DNA from: Salminus brasiliensis
Lineage: Eukaryota; Chordata; Actinopteri; Characiformes; Bryconidae
Assembly (NCBI RefSeq): GCF_030463535.1
Contig: NC_132878.1
Location: 96,353,873-96,417,872, forward strand
Reading direction: 5' to 3'
Length of the DNA: 64,000 nt
Made by a program: the position numbers and the translations under genes. The notes under the pieces are model-generated. The model did no database searches and was not told the origin of the DNA. It saw only the letters and a list, made by a program, of their open reading frames with translations. Below, one piece after another: positions 53,633 through 64,000 of this stretch. Position 1 is the first letter of the stretch, and the number at the start of each line of letters is the position of its first letter.

Positions 53633-55660
53633 ACTGGTTAGGGTTACTGGTTAGGGTTAGGGTCACTGGTTAGGGTTAGGGTCACTGGTTAGGGTTAGGG
53701 TTACTGTTAAGGGTTAGGGTCACTGGTTAGGGTTAAGGTTACTGGTTAGGGTAAGAGTCACTGGTCATTGGTTAGTGTTACTGTTTAGGGTTAGGGTTAC
53801 TGGTTAGGGTCACTGGTTAGGGTTACTGTTAAGGGTTAGGGATACTGTTAGGGTTAAGGTTACTGTTTAGGGTCACTGGTTAGGGTTACTGGTTAGGGTT
53901 ACTGTTAAGGGTTAGGGATACTGGTTAGGGTTAGGATTACTGTTTAGGGTTTCTGGTTAGGGTTACTGTTAAGGGTTAGGGTTACTGCTTAGGGTTACTG
54001 GTTAGGGTTAGGGTCACTGGTTAGGGTTACTGTTAAGGGTTAGGGTTACTGGTTAGGGTTACTGTTAAGGGTTAGGGTTACTGCTTAGGGTTACTGGTTA
54101 GGGTTAGGGTCACTGGTTAGGGTTACTGTTAAGGGTTAGGGTTACTGGTTAGGGTTAGGAATACTGGTTAGGGTTACTGGTTATGGTAAGAGTCATTGGT
54201 TAGTGTTACTGTTTAGGGTTAGGGTTTCTGTTTAGGGTTAAAGGATAAAGGATAAAGGTGCACGTATTTGTCACTGTACAGTGTGGACTGTACAGCGAAA
54301 TGTGTCCTCCGCATTTAACCCATCTGGTAGTGAACACACACTCACACACACACACGTGTTAGGGGCAGTGAGTACACACACACACCCAGAGCGGTGGGCA
54401 GCCAACTCCAGCGCCCGGGGAGCAGAGAGGGTAAAGGGCCTTGCTCAAGGGCCCAACAGTGGCAGCTTGCCAAGCCCGGGAATCGAACCCACAACCCTGT
54501 TATCGATATCCCGGCGCTCTAACCGCTGAGCCACCACTGCCCCTACCACCACTGCCCCTACTGGTTACTGGTTAGGGTTAGGGTTACTGGTTAGGGTCAC
54601 TGGTTAGGGTTAGGGTCACTGTTTAGGCTCACTGGTTAGGGTTACTGTTAAGGGTTAGGGATACTGTTAGGGTTAAGGTTACTGTTTAGGGTCACTGGTT
54701 AGGGTTAGGGTCACTGGTTAGGGTTACTGTTAAGGGTTAGGGTTACTGCTTAGGGTTAGGGATACTGGTTAGGGTCACTGGTTAGGGTTAGGGTCACTGG
54801 TTAGGGTTACTGTTAAGGGTTAGGGTTACTGGTTAGGGTTACTGTTAAGGGTTAGGGTTACTGCTTAGGGTTAGGGATACTGTTAGGGTTAAGGTTACTG
54901 TTTAGGGTTACTGGTTAGGGTAAAGGTTACTGGTTAGGGTAAAGGTTACTGGTTAGGGTTACTGTTAAGGGTTAGGGTTACTGTTTAGGGTAAGAGTCAT
55001 TGGTTAGGGTTACTGTTTAGGGTTACTGTTTAGGGTTAGGGTTACTGGTTAGGGTAAAGGTTACTGGTTAGGGTTACTGGTTAGGGTAAGGGTCATTGGT
55101 TAGGGTCACTGTTTAGAGTTAGGGTTACTGTTAAGGGTCAGGGTTAAGGTTACTGTTTAGGGTGTCTGGTTAGGGTAAGAGTCATTGGTTAGGGTTACTG
55201 TTTAGGGTTAAGGTCCCTGGTTAGGGTTAAGGTTACGGTTTAGGGTTACTGGTTAGGGTAAGAGTCATTGGTTAGGGTTAAGGTTACGGTTTAGGGTTAC
55301 TGGTTAGGGTAAGAGTCATTGGTTAGGGTTAAGGTTACTGGTCACTGGTTAGGGTTACTATTAAGGGTTAGGGTTACTGGTTAGTGTTACTGGTTTAGGA
55401 TTACTGTATATGTTTAGGTTCACTGGTTATGGTTAGGGTTACTGTATAGGGTTACTGTTTAGGATAAGAGTTACTGGTTTAGGGTTACTGGTTAGGGTTA
55501 GGGTTACTGGTTAGGGTTACTGTTTAGAATAAGGGTTACTGGTTTAGGGTTACTGGTTATGGTTAGGGTTACTGTATAGGGTTACTGTTTAGGATAAGGG
55601 TTACTGGTTTAGGGTTACTGGTTAGGGTTAGGGTTACTGGTTAGGGTTACTAGTTTAGCT
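53633..55660 (+). repeat. Telomere-like array (GGTTAGGGTTACT type), split by a SINE
   Basis: Irregular mix of GGTTAGGG, TTACTGGTTAGGG, TCACTGG and TGTTAAGGG words, about 1.7 kb in total, interrupted at 54241-54560. Runs of exact TTAGGGTTAGGG are short. Confidence 0.95.
54241..54546 (-). mobile_element. tRNA-derived SINE
   Basis: On the minus strand the element begins GGGGCAGTGGTGGCTCAGCG. Pol III A box CTCAGCGGTTAG (complement of 54519-54530) and B box GGTTCGATTCCC (complement of 54479-54490) are correctly ordered. The tail is a short repeat of ATCCTTT (54241-54257). Total about 305 bp. CCACCACTGCCCCTA is repeated at 54531-54560 beside the head. Confidence 0.88.
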
Positions 55661-56567
55661 GTCATGTTTCTGTGTAGACCTCTGTGTGTTGTGTATAGGT
55701 CAGGGGATGTCTGCTGTGGTGTTTTACCTTTGGGAAGAATCAGGAAAATAGAAGCACACTTCTATATTAACGAAAGTTTGCTTAAAATTCATTCTTTATT
55801 GATCCACACTTGCAAACCTGGCAGTAGAGCTCTGGTTAACGCTGAGTGAAAACAGTCTAGACAGACGTTCGTCAGCAGTCAGACGCTCGTTGCTATCTCG
55901 GCAGAGAATTGTCAACACAGGTGCGTGCAGCCCGACGCCCCCCCACGCTTTACACCACTGAAATAGCAACCCACCAAGGTCATTCTGACCGCACCTGGCT
56001 CTTAAAGGGATCGGCGGCGAGAGACACGCTGATTGGTTTATTACTCCACGATACGCCCAAAACAAACACAGCAATGATTCATTAAGAGACTCAGTACATG
56101 ACTTTTGACTTTTGAGAGTTTTGAACAGCGCAAGGCGAACTTTTCCCGTCGTTACCATAACAAAGACACACCGACACGCCCCCTAAATCAAGCTGCCATA
56201 AGATGGATAAAATAGGGCCCTGAGTCTTAAGCGCTGAAGTTCCTGTGCTGATAGAAGCTGGACGGACTCTTTTACTTCAATTTCGGTCTTTATTTTCTTG
56301 CAAATCCACTTTTATTAGAGTGCGGGTTTCAGCCACCCACCTCTAGGAAACTCCGTAGATGTCCTTTAGTCTTTAAGTGCGTTAGTTAATGCCATAATGA
56401 GATCAGCGGGTGTTGGGAGAGAGATAATGGGAAATTTCCATTGGGGGAAAAAAGCCCAGTAAAGAAACTGAATGCTGTTATTGGTGTCTTGTTATCTTTT
56501 GCTCGCTGATTGCAGCTCGGAAAACTGTACAGATGGTCAGGACTGGATTACTGTCTGCTGTGAGTGA

Positions 56568-56608
<41 letters not shown>

Positions 56609-58106
56609 TGTGTGTTTTGCAACACGCTTGTCACTTCTTGCCCCGTTCTGCTTGTGCCGACGTTAATCTCGCCCCGACTGATAGCTTGTGGCCGCTCCAG
56701 CTGGCGTGGGGCTGCACCCAATCTTCCTTTAAAATGAAGGCAGGCTTCCTCTCCTTCACTTTAACAGCTCAAATGTTGGACGTTTGTGTGATTTAAAGGT
56801 AGGTGTTCTGTAAAAGCCCCTTTTTCAGTGCTTCAGATGGGATCTGTAGCCGTACCACAGGTAAGGTAACCCAGTCCGTTCCTGAAAAAAATCCCCCACA
56901 GTTCAATAAATGATGATATGATTATAGATATCGGGCAGAAAATCGGCTGACCCTGACCTCTAAACCTTGGCATTGGTTATGGAAAAACCCGTATCGTCCA
57001 TCTCTAATGCCGATACCAATCCCAGCTCTGACTTTAATACCGGATAGATGCTCTAAATCCTGATATTTATAGATTTCCACTTTTTATAAGTTGTATTTTG
57101 TGTCTGATCCTGAATGAGATTTGAATAAGCTTGAAAGAGCAGCGTTTACAGGTTGAGGAGCTGCACAATTGATACGTTTCAGAGCTAAAAAATAAAAACG
57201 TCCACAATACAAACAAAAAAACCCACCAGTTTAGAAACAGAAAGAGCTTCTGCAGCAAATTTCACACTCAGCTTCACGAAGCTGCTAAACTTCAGTGTTT
57301 CCTTTAAAAAAGCTGCTGAAACTCTTGAAACTTCTGCTTTTAGAAGCAAAACAAGCAGCACATGGAGACAGAAAGAGCTGAAAGTTCATTAAATGTCTGT
57401 TTAATGGTAATAACTGTTTATGACTGGATTTTACTGGTTGATTAAATGTTGGATTTCATAATATAGGCTGGGAACAAAACAGCAGGCGTCAGTAAGTGTC
57501 AGTAAGTTTATGGTATCAGCGCTCTCTACTGCCGAGACAATACTGTGTGTAAGTGCCAGTATCAGCTCTTAGACCGATACGCCATGACAACACCTTGTCA
57601 AATAACCCTGGTGAGAACGTGATCTGACCTCCAGCTCAATATTTAGGGTAGTTCTCGGGTTTCTCGCCGCCGTAACTGAAATCATGTCTATTAATGGCCC
57701 AAGGAAGGGGATTGGGCTTAAATGCAGATACCTGAACCAAAAAAAAAAAACAGGATCGGCCCTAAATGGCCTTGAGCCACCGAATCACATCGGGACATTC
57801 CTAATAAAAATGAACATTTATTTTACTCGATTTTATGCAAATTAGTTGTTCTCAAATGTAAATTTTTAGTTGCAATACATCACAGAATACTGAAGCGTAA
57901 CACCTGTATCGTGATAAATCGATAAGTCGTATGTGCCAATACACAGCCCTACTGTCCAATAGGATTGTGCCTCAGCTCATCTTCTATTGGAGGAGTTGGA
58001 CGTCTGACGCCGTCTGGAAAACTGTCAACTCCTGCTATACCTGATATTGGCCGCTAGTTCTCAGTCTAACTACCCAACCCCTGAGATGTTGTTTTTGTAC
58101 TTGCAG

Positions 58107-61100
58107 GGTCATCGTTCGGCCGCAGACGGAGCCGTGTGGGATATGAAATGAGTGGACATCTCTTTTGTTGCGGTGTCTCTTTGCTGGAGGAATGTCTCTG
58201 AGAGAATCCCCTTTCCCGAATGGCTTCACGGAGGCTCTCCACACTTTGGGCTGGGGCCTCGTCTTCCCCTGCTTCTGGCTCCTGGACCGCCTCATCGCCG
58301 TTTGCATCTCCACCAGCCTGGAACGCAACCGGAGACGAGAGGAAGAATGCTACCTCCATCCTCTCAAGGTGTTCTTTGGCTTCCTTCTCTTTCTCCTCCT
58401 CTTCATCATTTCTACACCGTTTGCCTTCCTGGGGTTCCTGCTTTGGGCTCCTCTCCAGCTCGCACGCCGGCCTTTCTCTTACCGCCACCAGGTGGCGACT
58501 GTTGAGCTGGAAAACCGGAATGTGGGCTGGGAGGAGGCAGGAAAGGTGACCTTCGGGTTTGTGACCGCCAATTTGTGCCTACTGCCAGACGGATTGGCCC
58601 GGTTTAACAATTTGGGCCATTCCCAGAACCGGGCGCTGGCCATTGGCCAGAGCATCGTCCAGGGCGTTAGCCGTCCGCATATTCGCATATTGATCGACTC
58701 GCCCAGCAGCTGCGGGACCCTCAGCCCTTCCATCAGCCTCCTTCCTCAGTCCGGATCCACAACGTATGGAGCCACGGACGCTCAGATGCAAGCAGGTGCA
58801 GATGAACAGACTGTAGAAGTTTTGGACGGAGAACTTCCCAAAGCGTCCACCTGTGATGGTGCCAGTGTGCACGCAGCCGGCAGCCAGCAGCCGGCGATGT
58901 GGAACTCCAACCAGAACTCCAACCAGCAGGGCAGCCGAGGCCGCAGGAACCCCCCAAGAGCCTTACGGACGCTGGGTAAGGCCGGAGACACGCCGCTGGA
59001 GGTGTCGACACTGTTTCCAGCCAATGTGGACATAGTGTGTCTAGAAGAAGTGTTCGATAAAAGGGCGGCCGCTAAGCTCACCGAGGCTCTAGGGTCAGTC
59101 TTTGGACACATTTTGTATGACATCGGGGACTACGCCTGCCAACCTTGTGGAACCTGCTCCTCCTTCAAGTTCTTCAACAGCGGCTTGTTCCTGGCTAGCC
59201 GCTTTCCTGTCCTGGAGGCCCAGTACCACTGTTTTCCCAATGGCCGAGGGGAGGATGCGCTGGCCTCCAAAGGCCTGCTCTGCGTTAAGGTACGTGCTAT
59301 TTTATTTACCAACCAAACCCACCACTGAGCTTCCACGCCTCTTATTTTTATAAGGAGTGTTCATGATGGTAAAATAGTGGCAAAAATGAGGCAGCGCTTT
59401 TCTTTGGGGACTATTTTGCCATGAAACACCCTGCAGGTATCCCTCCATCAGGAATTTTTTAGAGGTAAAGAGCACATTTTGGCCCAAAATCTAGTCAAAA
59501 CTGTCCGAGTAGGCTCTGGACGTCGGGTCGGTCCTTTTTTTCATATGTTAAATCTGGCTCTGATTTGTTTCCACCCTTGGTGCGATTCGTTTGAGAAGCT
59601 GTGAACACAGTAATCTCACTCGAATATGGACCAAACCGAATATGGACCAGACCGGGACCCTTGAGGTGGAAGAGGTGCTCTCTGGAGAGGTCAGTTTGCG
59701 GTGAGAAAACAGTGATATCTGAATATTTGGGGTAGTTTCCGAGTTCCTCGCTGCAGCAGGAGGCAACTGAAATCAGGTCTCTTATGCATGCCTAGAGGGG
59801 GCGCTGTGCCACAATGGATCGGATATGGATTGGGCTTTAAATGCTGATACTCTATCCATTAAATAATACCTGGATCGCCCCCAATTTCGTCATTGAATCG
59901 GATCGGGACCTCCCTATTAAAAAGTAAACCTTTTTATGCATGGTGTGTTTTGTACTATGACCATTTTCCCCGCTGTCCAATAGGACTGTCCCATTCTTCT
60001 ATTGGAGGTCAACTGTCAACTCCCTCTTTGTGGAATACACCCCCTCCAGGGACAGTTTCCAGTCCTAATCTAACACGCTTCATCAGGTAGCAGGGATATT
60101 ACCTGAGATCTTCAGGATTAGGCATCTCTGGATTAGTGCTTGCCTGCTTTAACGCACCCCCTTCAGCTCGGGAAGGGATTGTCCGTCAGTTGATTATCTG
60201 GATCAGGTGTGTTTGAGCAGGGAACACACACAAAAGTGCAGGACAGGTGATCTAACACACCTTATTCAGCTTAGTTAATTAAATGAAGCCATCATGGGAA
60301 TCTGAGTGTCGACGACCAAGGCCACACAAATGCTTCCGACCTTTGAGCGAAGCGCCGTGCTGGAGGGACATCCAGACATGCTAACTGCCCTCCTGTCGGC
60401 TGTGCTGAAGCCCAGTGGACGTATTTAAGGGAGGCTGTAGGAAAGCTCTATAGGGAGCCATTTCAGTCACAGCCATGGTGTGTATGTGGCAGTGTTCGTA
60501 CTGCTGAAGCCCTCATGTCGTGATGCAGCCTATCCCCTCTGACGTCGTCTTACAGAAGGACCATTTAGGCCCCGATACAGTGAGCAATGACCCAAAGCAG
60601 CTGCTGACCAGCTCATATTTAATGCTGTGTTTTATTAAGCGTCAACATATTAGGAGTCCAGTGAGTATACTACCTATTCGCTCGGGGGGTATCAGCGCAA
60701 ATCGCTAGAGGTTAGACCACCAAGCTCATTCCCCTCGACTGTATTAGCTATCACGCTACTAGTTAGCCAGTCGAGCTGATCCTCCTTCCATTGTATTAGC
60801 TATCACGCTACTAGTTAGCCAGTCTAGCTGATCCCCCTTCCATTGTATTAGCTATCACGCTACTAGTTAGCCAGTCGAGCTGATCCCCCTTCCATTGTAT
60901 TAGCTATCACGCTACTAGTTAGCCAGTCTAGCTGATTGTCCCGGGGGGATAGGATGTGCCCGGGGGGGATAGGATGTCTGAGGCCGGCTATGTCTGATCA
61001 CGCTGAAAACCGTCCAATCACATGATTTGAAGGATCTCTGCGCTTTGCGATTGGATATCGGAGTCACTGTAATGAAACAGCAGTAAATGATGTGTAATAT

Positions 61101-62455
61101 TTATTATCATTATTAGCATACATATCCTTGCGGCCATTCAAACAACTTGTATCTCCAGAATAGCAACTTTACAGGCCAACTAAACAACCTTCTTAACTTC
61201 CAGTGGAAGTCAATGTAAAAATATTTCAATCCAGGTCATTTTGGAGCTTTTCTATTGGTCAGAAATGGAGAGAATGGAGATGCAAGGTTTTTGCAAACTG
61301 AATAATATATCATTCATTTTGTGGCATGTTCTTCCTCTAACTCTCAGTATTTGATATTTTTTTCATGTATCTGTTTCTCATCAGGTGCAAATAGGATTAG
61401 AAAAGGGGGAGAGGAAAATGGTTGGATTTTTTAACTGCACTCATCTTCACGCTCCAGAAGGTGAGCAGCATTATTGGGCTTGATCTGAATAATCAAATGT
61501 AACGTTGATGATTTGTCCTATTTTGGGTGAATAATCTTTTTTTATTATTATTATTATTATTTTATTTTTCCCCTCCTGATTAGAGGACGGAGCGATCCGG
61601 TGCGAGCAGCTGGACATGGTGACCCAGTGGATCAGCGAGTTCCAGACAGTGACGCGGCAGCAGGATGAGATGGTGGTGTTTGACGTTCTCTGTGGGGACT
61701 TCAATTTCGACAACTGCTCTCCAGGTACACTGTTGTTCCCCTTCTATTGCTCCCTTTCCTTTCACCTCTTCTAATGAATCCATTCAACGGCACCTATTGC
61801 TGACACAGATGTGCAAATGCACACACACACACAAACACACACACACAGGGAAAAGTTCTGCCAGTAGGAGCTGATAAAGATGCATGAAGCTATTGGCACC
61901 AGGCTGCCTCATGCCAGGCGTGGGCTAGAGGGGTATAAAGCCCCTTGGATGGTGGAGCTCATCATCCAACATCCTGACCTCACTAACTAACACTCTCAAT
62001 CCTCACAGCAATGCTCCTCCAGAATCTAGTAGAAAGCCGCCTTCCCTTGATTTCTGAGGAAAAGATGAATGAGCAGGTGTCCCAATACTTTTGTCCATAG
62101 ATTATACTAATACTCATTATCTATGTTAAATGCTGATTACACAGTGGTTGTTTATTTAAGCTGTGTGCTGAAGAGCCATGTGATTGGATGGGTGTTCAGA
62201 CTGGGTTTAGGTAGATGATCGTTACCTCCACTAGAACACGATGGTTATCTGTAGTCCAGTGTACGTGTTGGGCGTCCATCCCATCCATTTGTATTTGCGT
62301 ATCAGTGGTGAAAATAATGAGAGTGAATGATTTGTTTGTTGATGGTGCTTGTCTTGTGTTTGCAGATGACAGACTGGAGCAGAATCACAGTCTCTTTAAT
62401 GACTACAGAGATCCATGCAGGGCTGGACCTGGCAAAGAGAAGCCTTGGGTTATAG
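58107..62455 (+). CDS. smpd5: Neutral sphingomyelinase, SMPD5-like (partial; 3' end outside window)
   Basis: Mg2+-dependent phosphodiesterase of the SMPD3/SMPD5 group, splitting sphingomyelin into ceramide and phosphocholine at membranes. The first coding exon starts at acceptor 58106/58107, ATG at 58192, to 59289; then 61385-61460, 61584-61724, 62366-62455; 468 residues so far, frame kept. Two N-terminal membrane segments (about 14-38 and 58-86; FFGFLLFLLLFIISTPFAF). Residues about 170-275 are a variable, low-complexity insert. Catalytic fold: LEEVFDKRAAAKL (metal-binding Glu 286), EDALASKG (354-361, the Asp/Lys switch region), CTHLHAPE (384-391), CGDFNFDNC (428-436). The last Asp-His catalytic motif is expected beyond 64000. 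SMPD5 is preferred to SMPD3 because grina and spatc1 are the neighbours. Confidence 0.9.
58143..58201 (+). promoter_or_regulatory. Overlapping upstream ORFs in the smpd5 leader
   Basis: ATGAAATGA at 58143-58151 is a two-codon uORF. Its stop overlaps a second ATG at 58148 opening a 17-codon uORF that ends with TGA at 58199-58201, past the main ATG at 58192. The main start has G at -3 but T at +4. Confidence 0.6.
59290..61384 (+). other. smpd5 intron after the first coding exon
   Basis: Phase 0, donor GTACGT, acceptor tcatcag. 59690-60040 is related to 57640-58050 upstream of the exon. 60040-60730 shows no feature. A four-copy 52-bp repeat follows. Confidence 0.85.
60735..60936. repeat. 52-bp tandem repeat, 4 copies
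   Basis: Unit TGTATTAGCTATCACGCTAC then TAGTTAGCCAGTCGAGCTGA then TCCCCCTTCCAT, differing mostly by AGTCGAGC/AGTCTAGC. Confidence 0.95.
61776..62104. mobile_element. MITE, family M1, in an smpd5 intron
   Basis: Internal words TGCTGACACAGATGTGCAAA and CTAGAGGGGTATAAAGCCCC and right end AGGTGTCCCAATACTTTTGT match M1. The left terminal repeat is lost. Confidence 0.75.
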
Positions 62456-63884
62456 GTAAGAGCCTCTGACTCACACTCACCAGAATCGGGATGCGGAGTG
62501 AACCCAAATAGAGTCAATTTAAAAGTTTATCATTTATTTCTTTTTTTAACTGAATTAAGTTTAGGATTAGTATACCACAGTATTTATTTATTTATTTATC
62601 ACAATTATGACGTATCAATGTGTCAAATATTTATTCTGCATCTATCTAATACACAGCCAGATAAGCTCATTCCCCCCATGTGCATTTAAGAGAGCCACAG
62701 GGTGGGGGCGCTGTGGGAGCCAAGCGAGTTTAGCATTGCAGAGTTCGACTAAAAGACAAATCAAGCAAACCTGGATGACCGGAGTCGACTAAATGAGCCT
62801 GAAAACAGTGGAAAACACCCCTAACACCCGACTCCGTGCTCTCAGATATGAGGCTTTACCCTCTAAACACATGGATTTGAGCCTCAGTTATCTGGAATAC
62901 GGCCTGTGCTGTGGTGTTTAGCCTGCTAGCTCACTTATCTAAGCCAGCTTATCTGTTCCTCCCAACTCCAGTCACTCGACTTCGCTCTTTTATGGCACCT
63001 GTGTCTGTGCTCAGTCTCTCGCTCCGGTAATACCATGGTGTTGTTTTGAGATGGTATAGAGGTTTGAAAAACGTGGATACCGCCCTACCTATCTGCTCAT
63101 AAAACTCACCCAAGAGCTGTTCTAGGCCTTGTTTTATTTATGCTGAACTTCTGTAATAACAATAATGGCAGTATTAACACTAGTGATCATCATTTTATTA
63201 GTTATTATCAATAATAATATCTAAATATTAAAATAGTTTTGTAATTATTGCAATTTCCAATCACATAATTGCTAATTCTGCTACAAATGAATTCACCTTT
63301 TTATATCATAATATCCTATCGATATCTCCTTATCCTCTAAATTGGAAAAATATTGTGATATAAATGTATCAGCCATATATCATTGAGTTATGAATGTATT
63401 TTTACATTTGTCAATTTTGACATTCTGGATATTTCGATTCAAATGTAAGATGTATATTTTGGATACTTAAACATAAGATAAGATAATCCTTTATAAGTTT
63501 CACAGTGGGGAAATTCTCAGTGTCACAGCAAGACAGCAAGTCAGATGCAACATATGTTGGAATTGTGAATCAAATTTGATCATATTGGATATTTTCAGAC
63601 TATTTTGTCAAAAAATAATATTTATTATATATTTTTAATATTATTTTTTTCTTATTTTATTTTATATTTTGCATATTTATATATAAATGTTGACTTGTTT
63701 TCTAAATATGTGTTTTTAATTTTAATATTTATTAATATTAATATTAAATATAATTTTCGTATTTATTTTCATTATTATATTAGATATATACATATAAAAA
63801 ACACACACACACACAGACACACGTGTATATATAGCATATCAATATCTCTTTATATAAATATGAGATCATAATGCCTATCCCGGG
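62456..63884 (+). other. smpd5 intron (continues past the window)
   Basis: Donor GTAAGA at 62456. No further smpd5 exon is recognisable up to 64000. Contains repeat R2 copy 2 (63476-63545) and AT-rich sequence with a short CA tract (63801-63822). Confidence 0.7.
63476..63545. repeat. Interspersed repeat R2 (copy 2)
   Basis: Shares GATAAGATAATCCTTTATAA and GTGGGGAAATTCTCAGTGTC with 29270-29400, same orientation. Confidence 0.7.
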
Positions 63885-64000
63885 CATCCTGACCTCACTA
63901 ACTAACACTCAATCCTCACAGCAATGCTCCTCCAGAATCTAGTAGAAAGCTGCCTTCCCTTGATTTCAGAGGAAAGAATGAATGAGCAGGTGTCCCAATA
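63885..64000. mobile_element. MITE, family M1 (runs off the window)
   Basis: CATCCTGACCTCACTAACTA, CAGCAATGCTCCTCCAGAAT and the start of the terminal repeat AGGTGTCCCAATA at the very last bases match the copy at 61776-62104. Confidence 0.75.

Larger units (their letters stand above)
51532..58106 (+). other. Predicted smpd5 5' UTR intron
   Basis: If the 51531 donor is used, a 6.6-kb intron contains the palindrome, the 48.7-kb repeat's second copy (51940-52207), the telomere-like array with its SINE, and (GT)n at 56573-56603. 52208-53630, 55790-56570 and 56610-57640 show no exon; 55790-56350 has the look of an interspersed repeat that I cannot classify. Confidence 0.45.

Noticed and set aside
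55790-56350. Minus-strand 120-codon frame in GC-richer sequence as a gene
   Set aside because: Looks like part of an interspersed fish repeat; no recognised protein motif and no splice context.
58066-58488. Charged 140-codon frame on the minus strand over the smpd5 exon
   Set aside because: Antisense shadow of a strongly conserved coding exon.

Overview
The window is nuclear DNA from a ray-finned fish. Vertebrate split genes with GT-AG introns can be read directly. About a third of the window is minisatellite DNA. The interspersed repeats (Tc1/mariner relics and MITEs, a tRNA-derived SINE, a degraded LINE) are of kinds typical of teleosts, probably an otophysan, though the species cannot be fixed from sequence alone. 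Exon joins, phases and protein calls below were worked out by eye.

Five genes lie on the + strand in one orientation. (1) 1-8365: the 3' end of a KIF13-family kinesin-3, ending in a C-terminal CAP-Gly domain. (2) 14764-22825: a complete rbm24, four coding exons, 231 aa, an RRM splicing and mRNA-stability factor. (3) 26540-37693: a complete grina (TMBIM3/LFG1), one non-coding and six coding exons, 344 aa, a seven-pass Bax-inhibitor-like protein. (4) 37886-47836: a complete spatc1 (speriolin), four exons, 274 aa. (5) 51240-beyond 64000: smpd5-like neutral sphingomyelinase, a predicted non-coding first exon plus four coding exons, cut by the window end before its last exon(s). Grina-spatc1-smpd5 matches the mammalian GRINA-SPATC1-SMPD5 cluster (human 8q24.3), which supports smpd5 over smpd3. 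Rbm24 beside a KIF13 gene matches human 6p22.3 (RBM24, KIF13A).

Between and inside the genes are large tandem arrays: a 62-bp unit (700-1405 and 4447-5135), 29-bp (1810-3982), 30-bp (10310-12005), 42-bp (12660-14455), a TTAC/TTAT array (15010-15800), TTAGGG-like DNA (16727-17652 and 53633-55660), 29-bp (19862-21607), 43-bp (27800-28780), 31-bp (38138-41866, carrying a 2-kb duplication), 58-bp (44920-45560), and a 196-bp satellite (49351-51110). Several foldback structures are also present, including a perfect 48-bp inverted repeat with a one-base centre at 51713-51809.

The genes do not form a pathway; they are neighbours by synteny. I found no prokaryote-style system and no clear new protein family. 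The points most worth checking are how repeats meet gene expression: GU tracts around the small rbm24 exon 3, a run of strong 5' splice-site look-alikes after spatc1 exon 3, more than 40 AATAAA hexamers ahead of the rbm24 promoter, a CAP-Gly domain on a possible KIF13A, and overlapping uORFs in smpd5.
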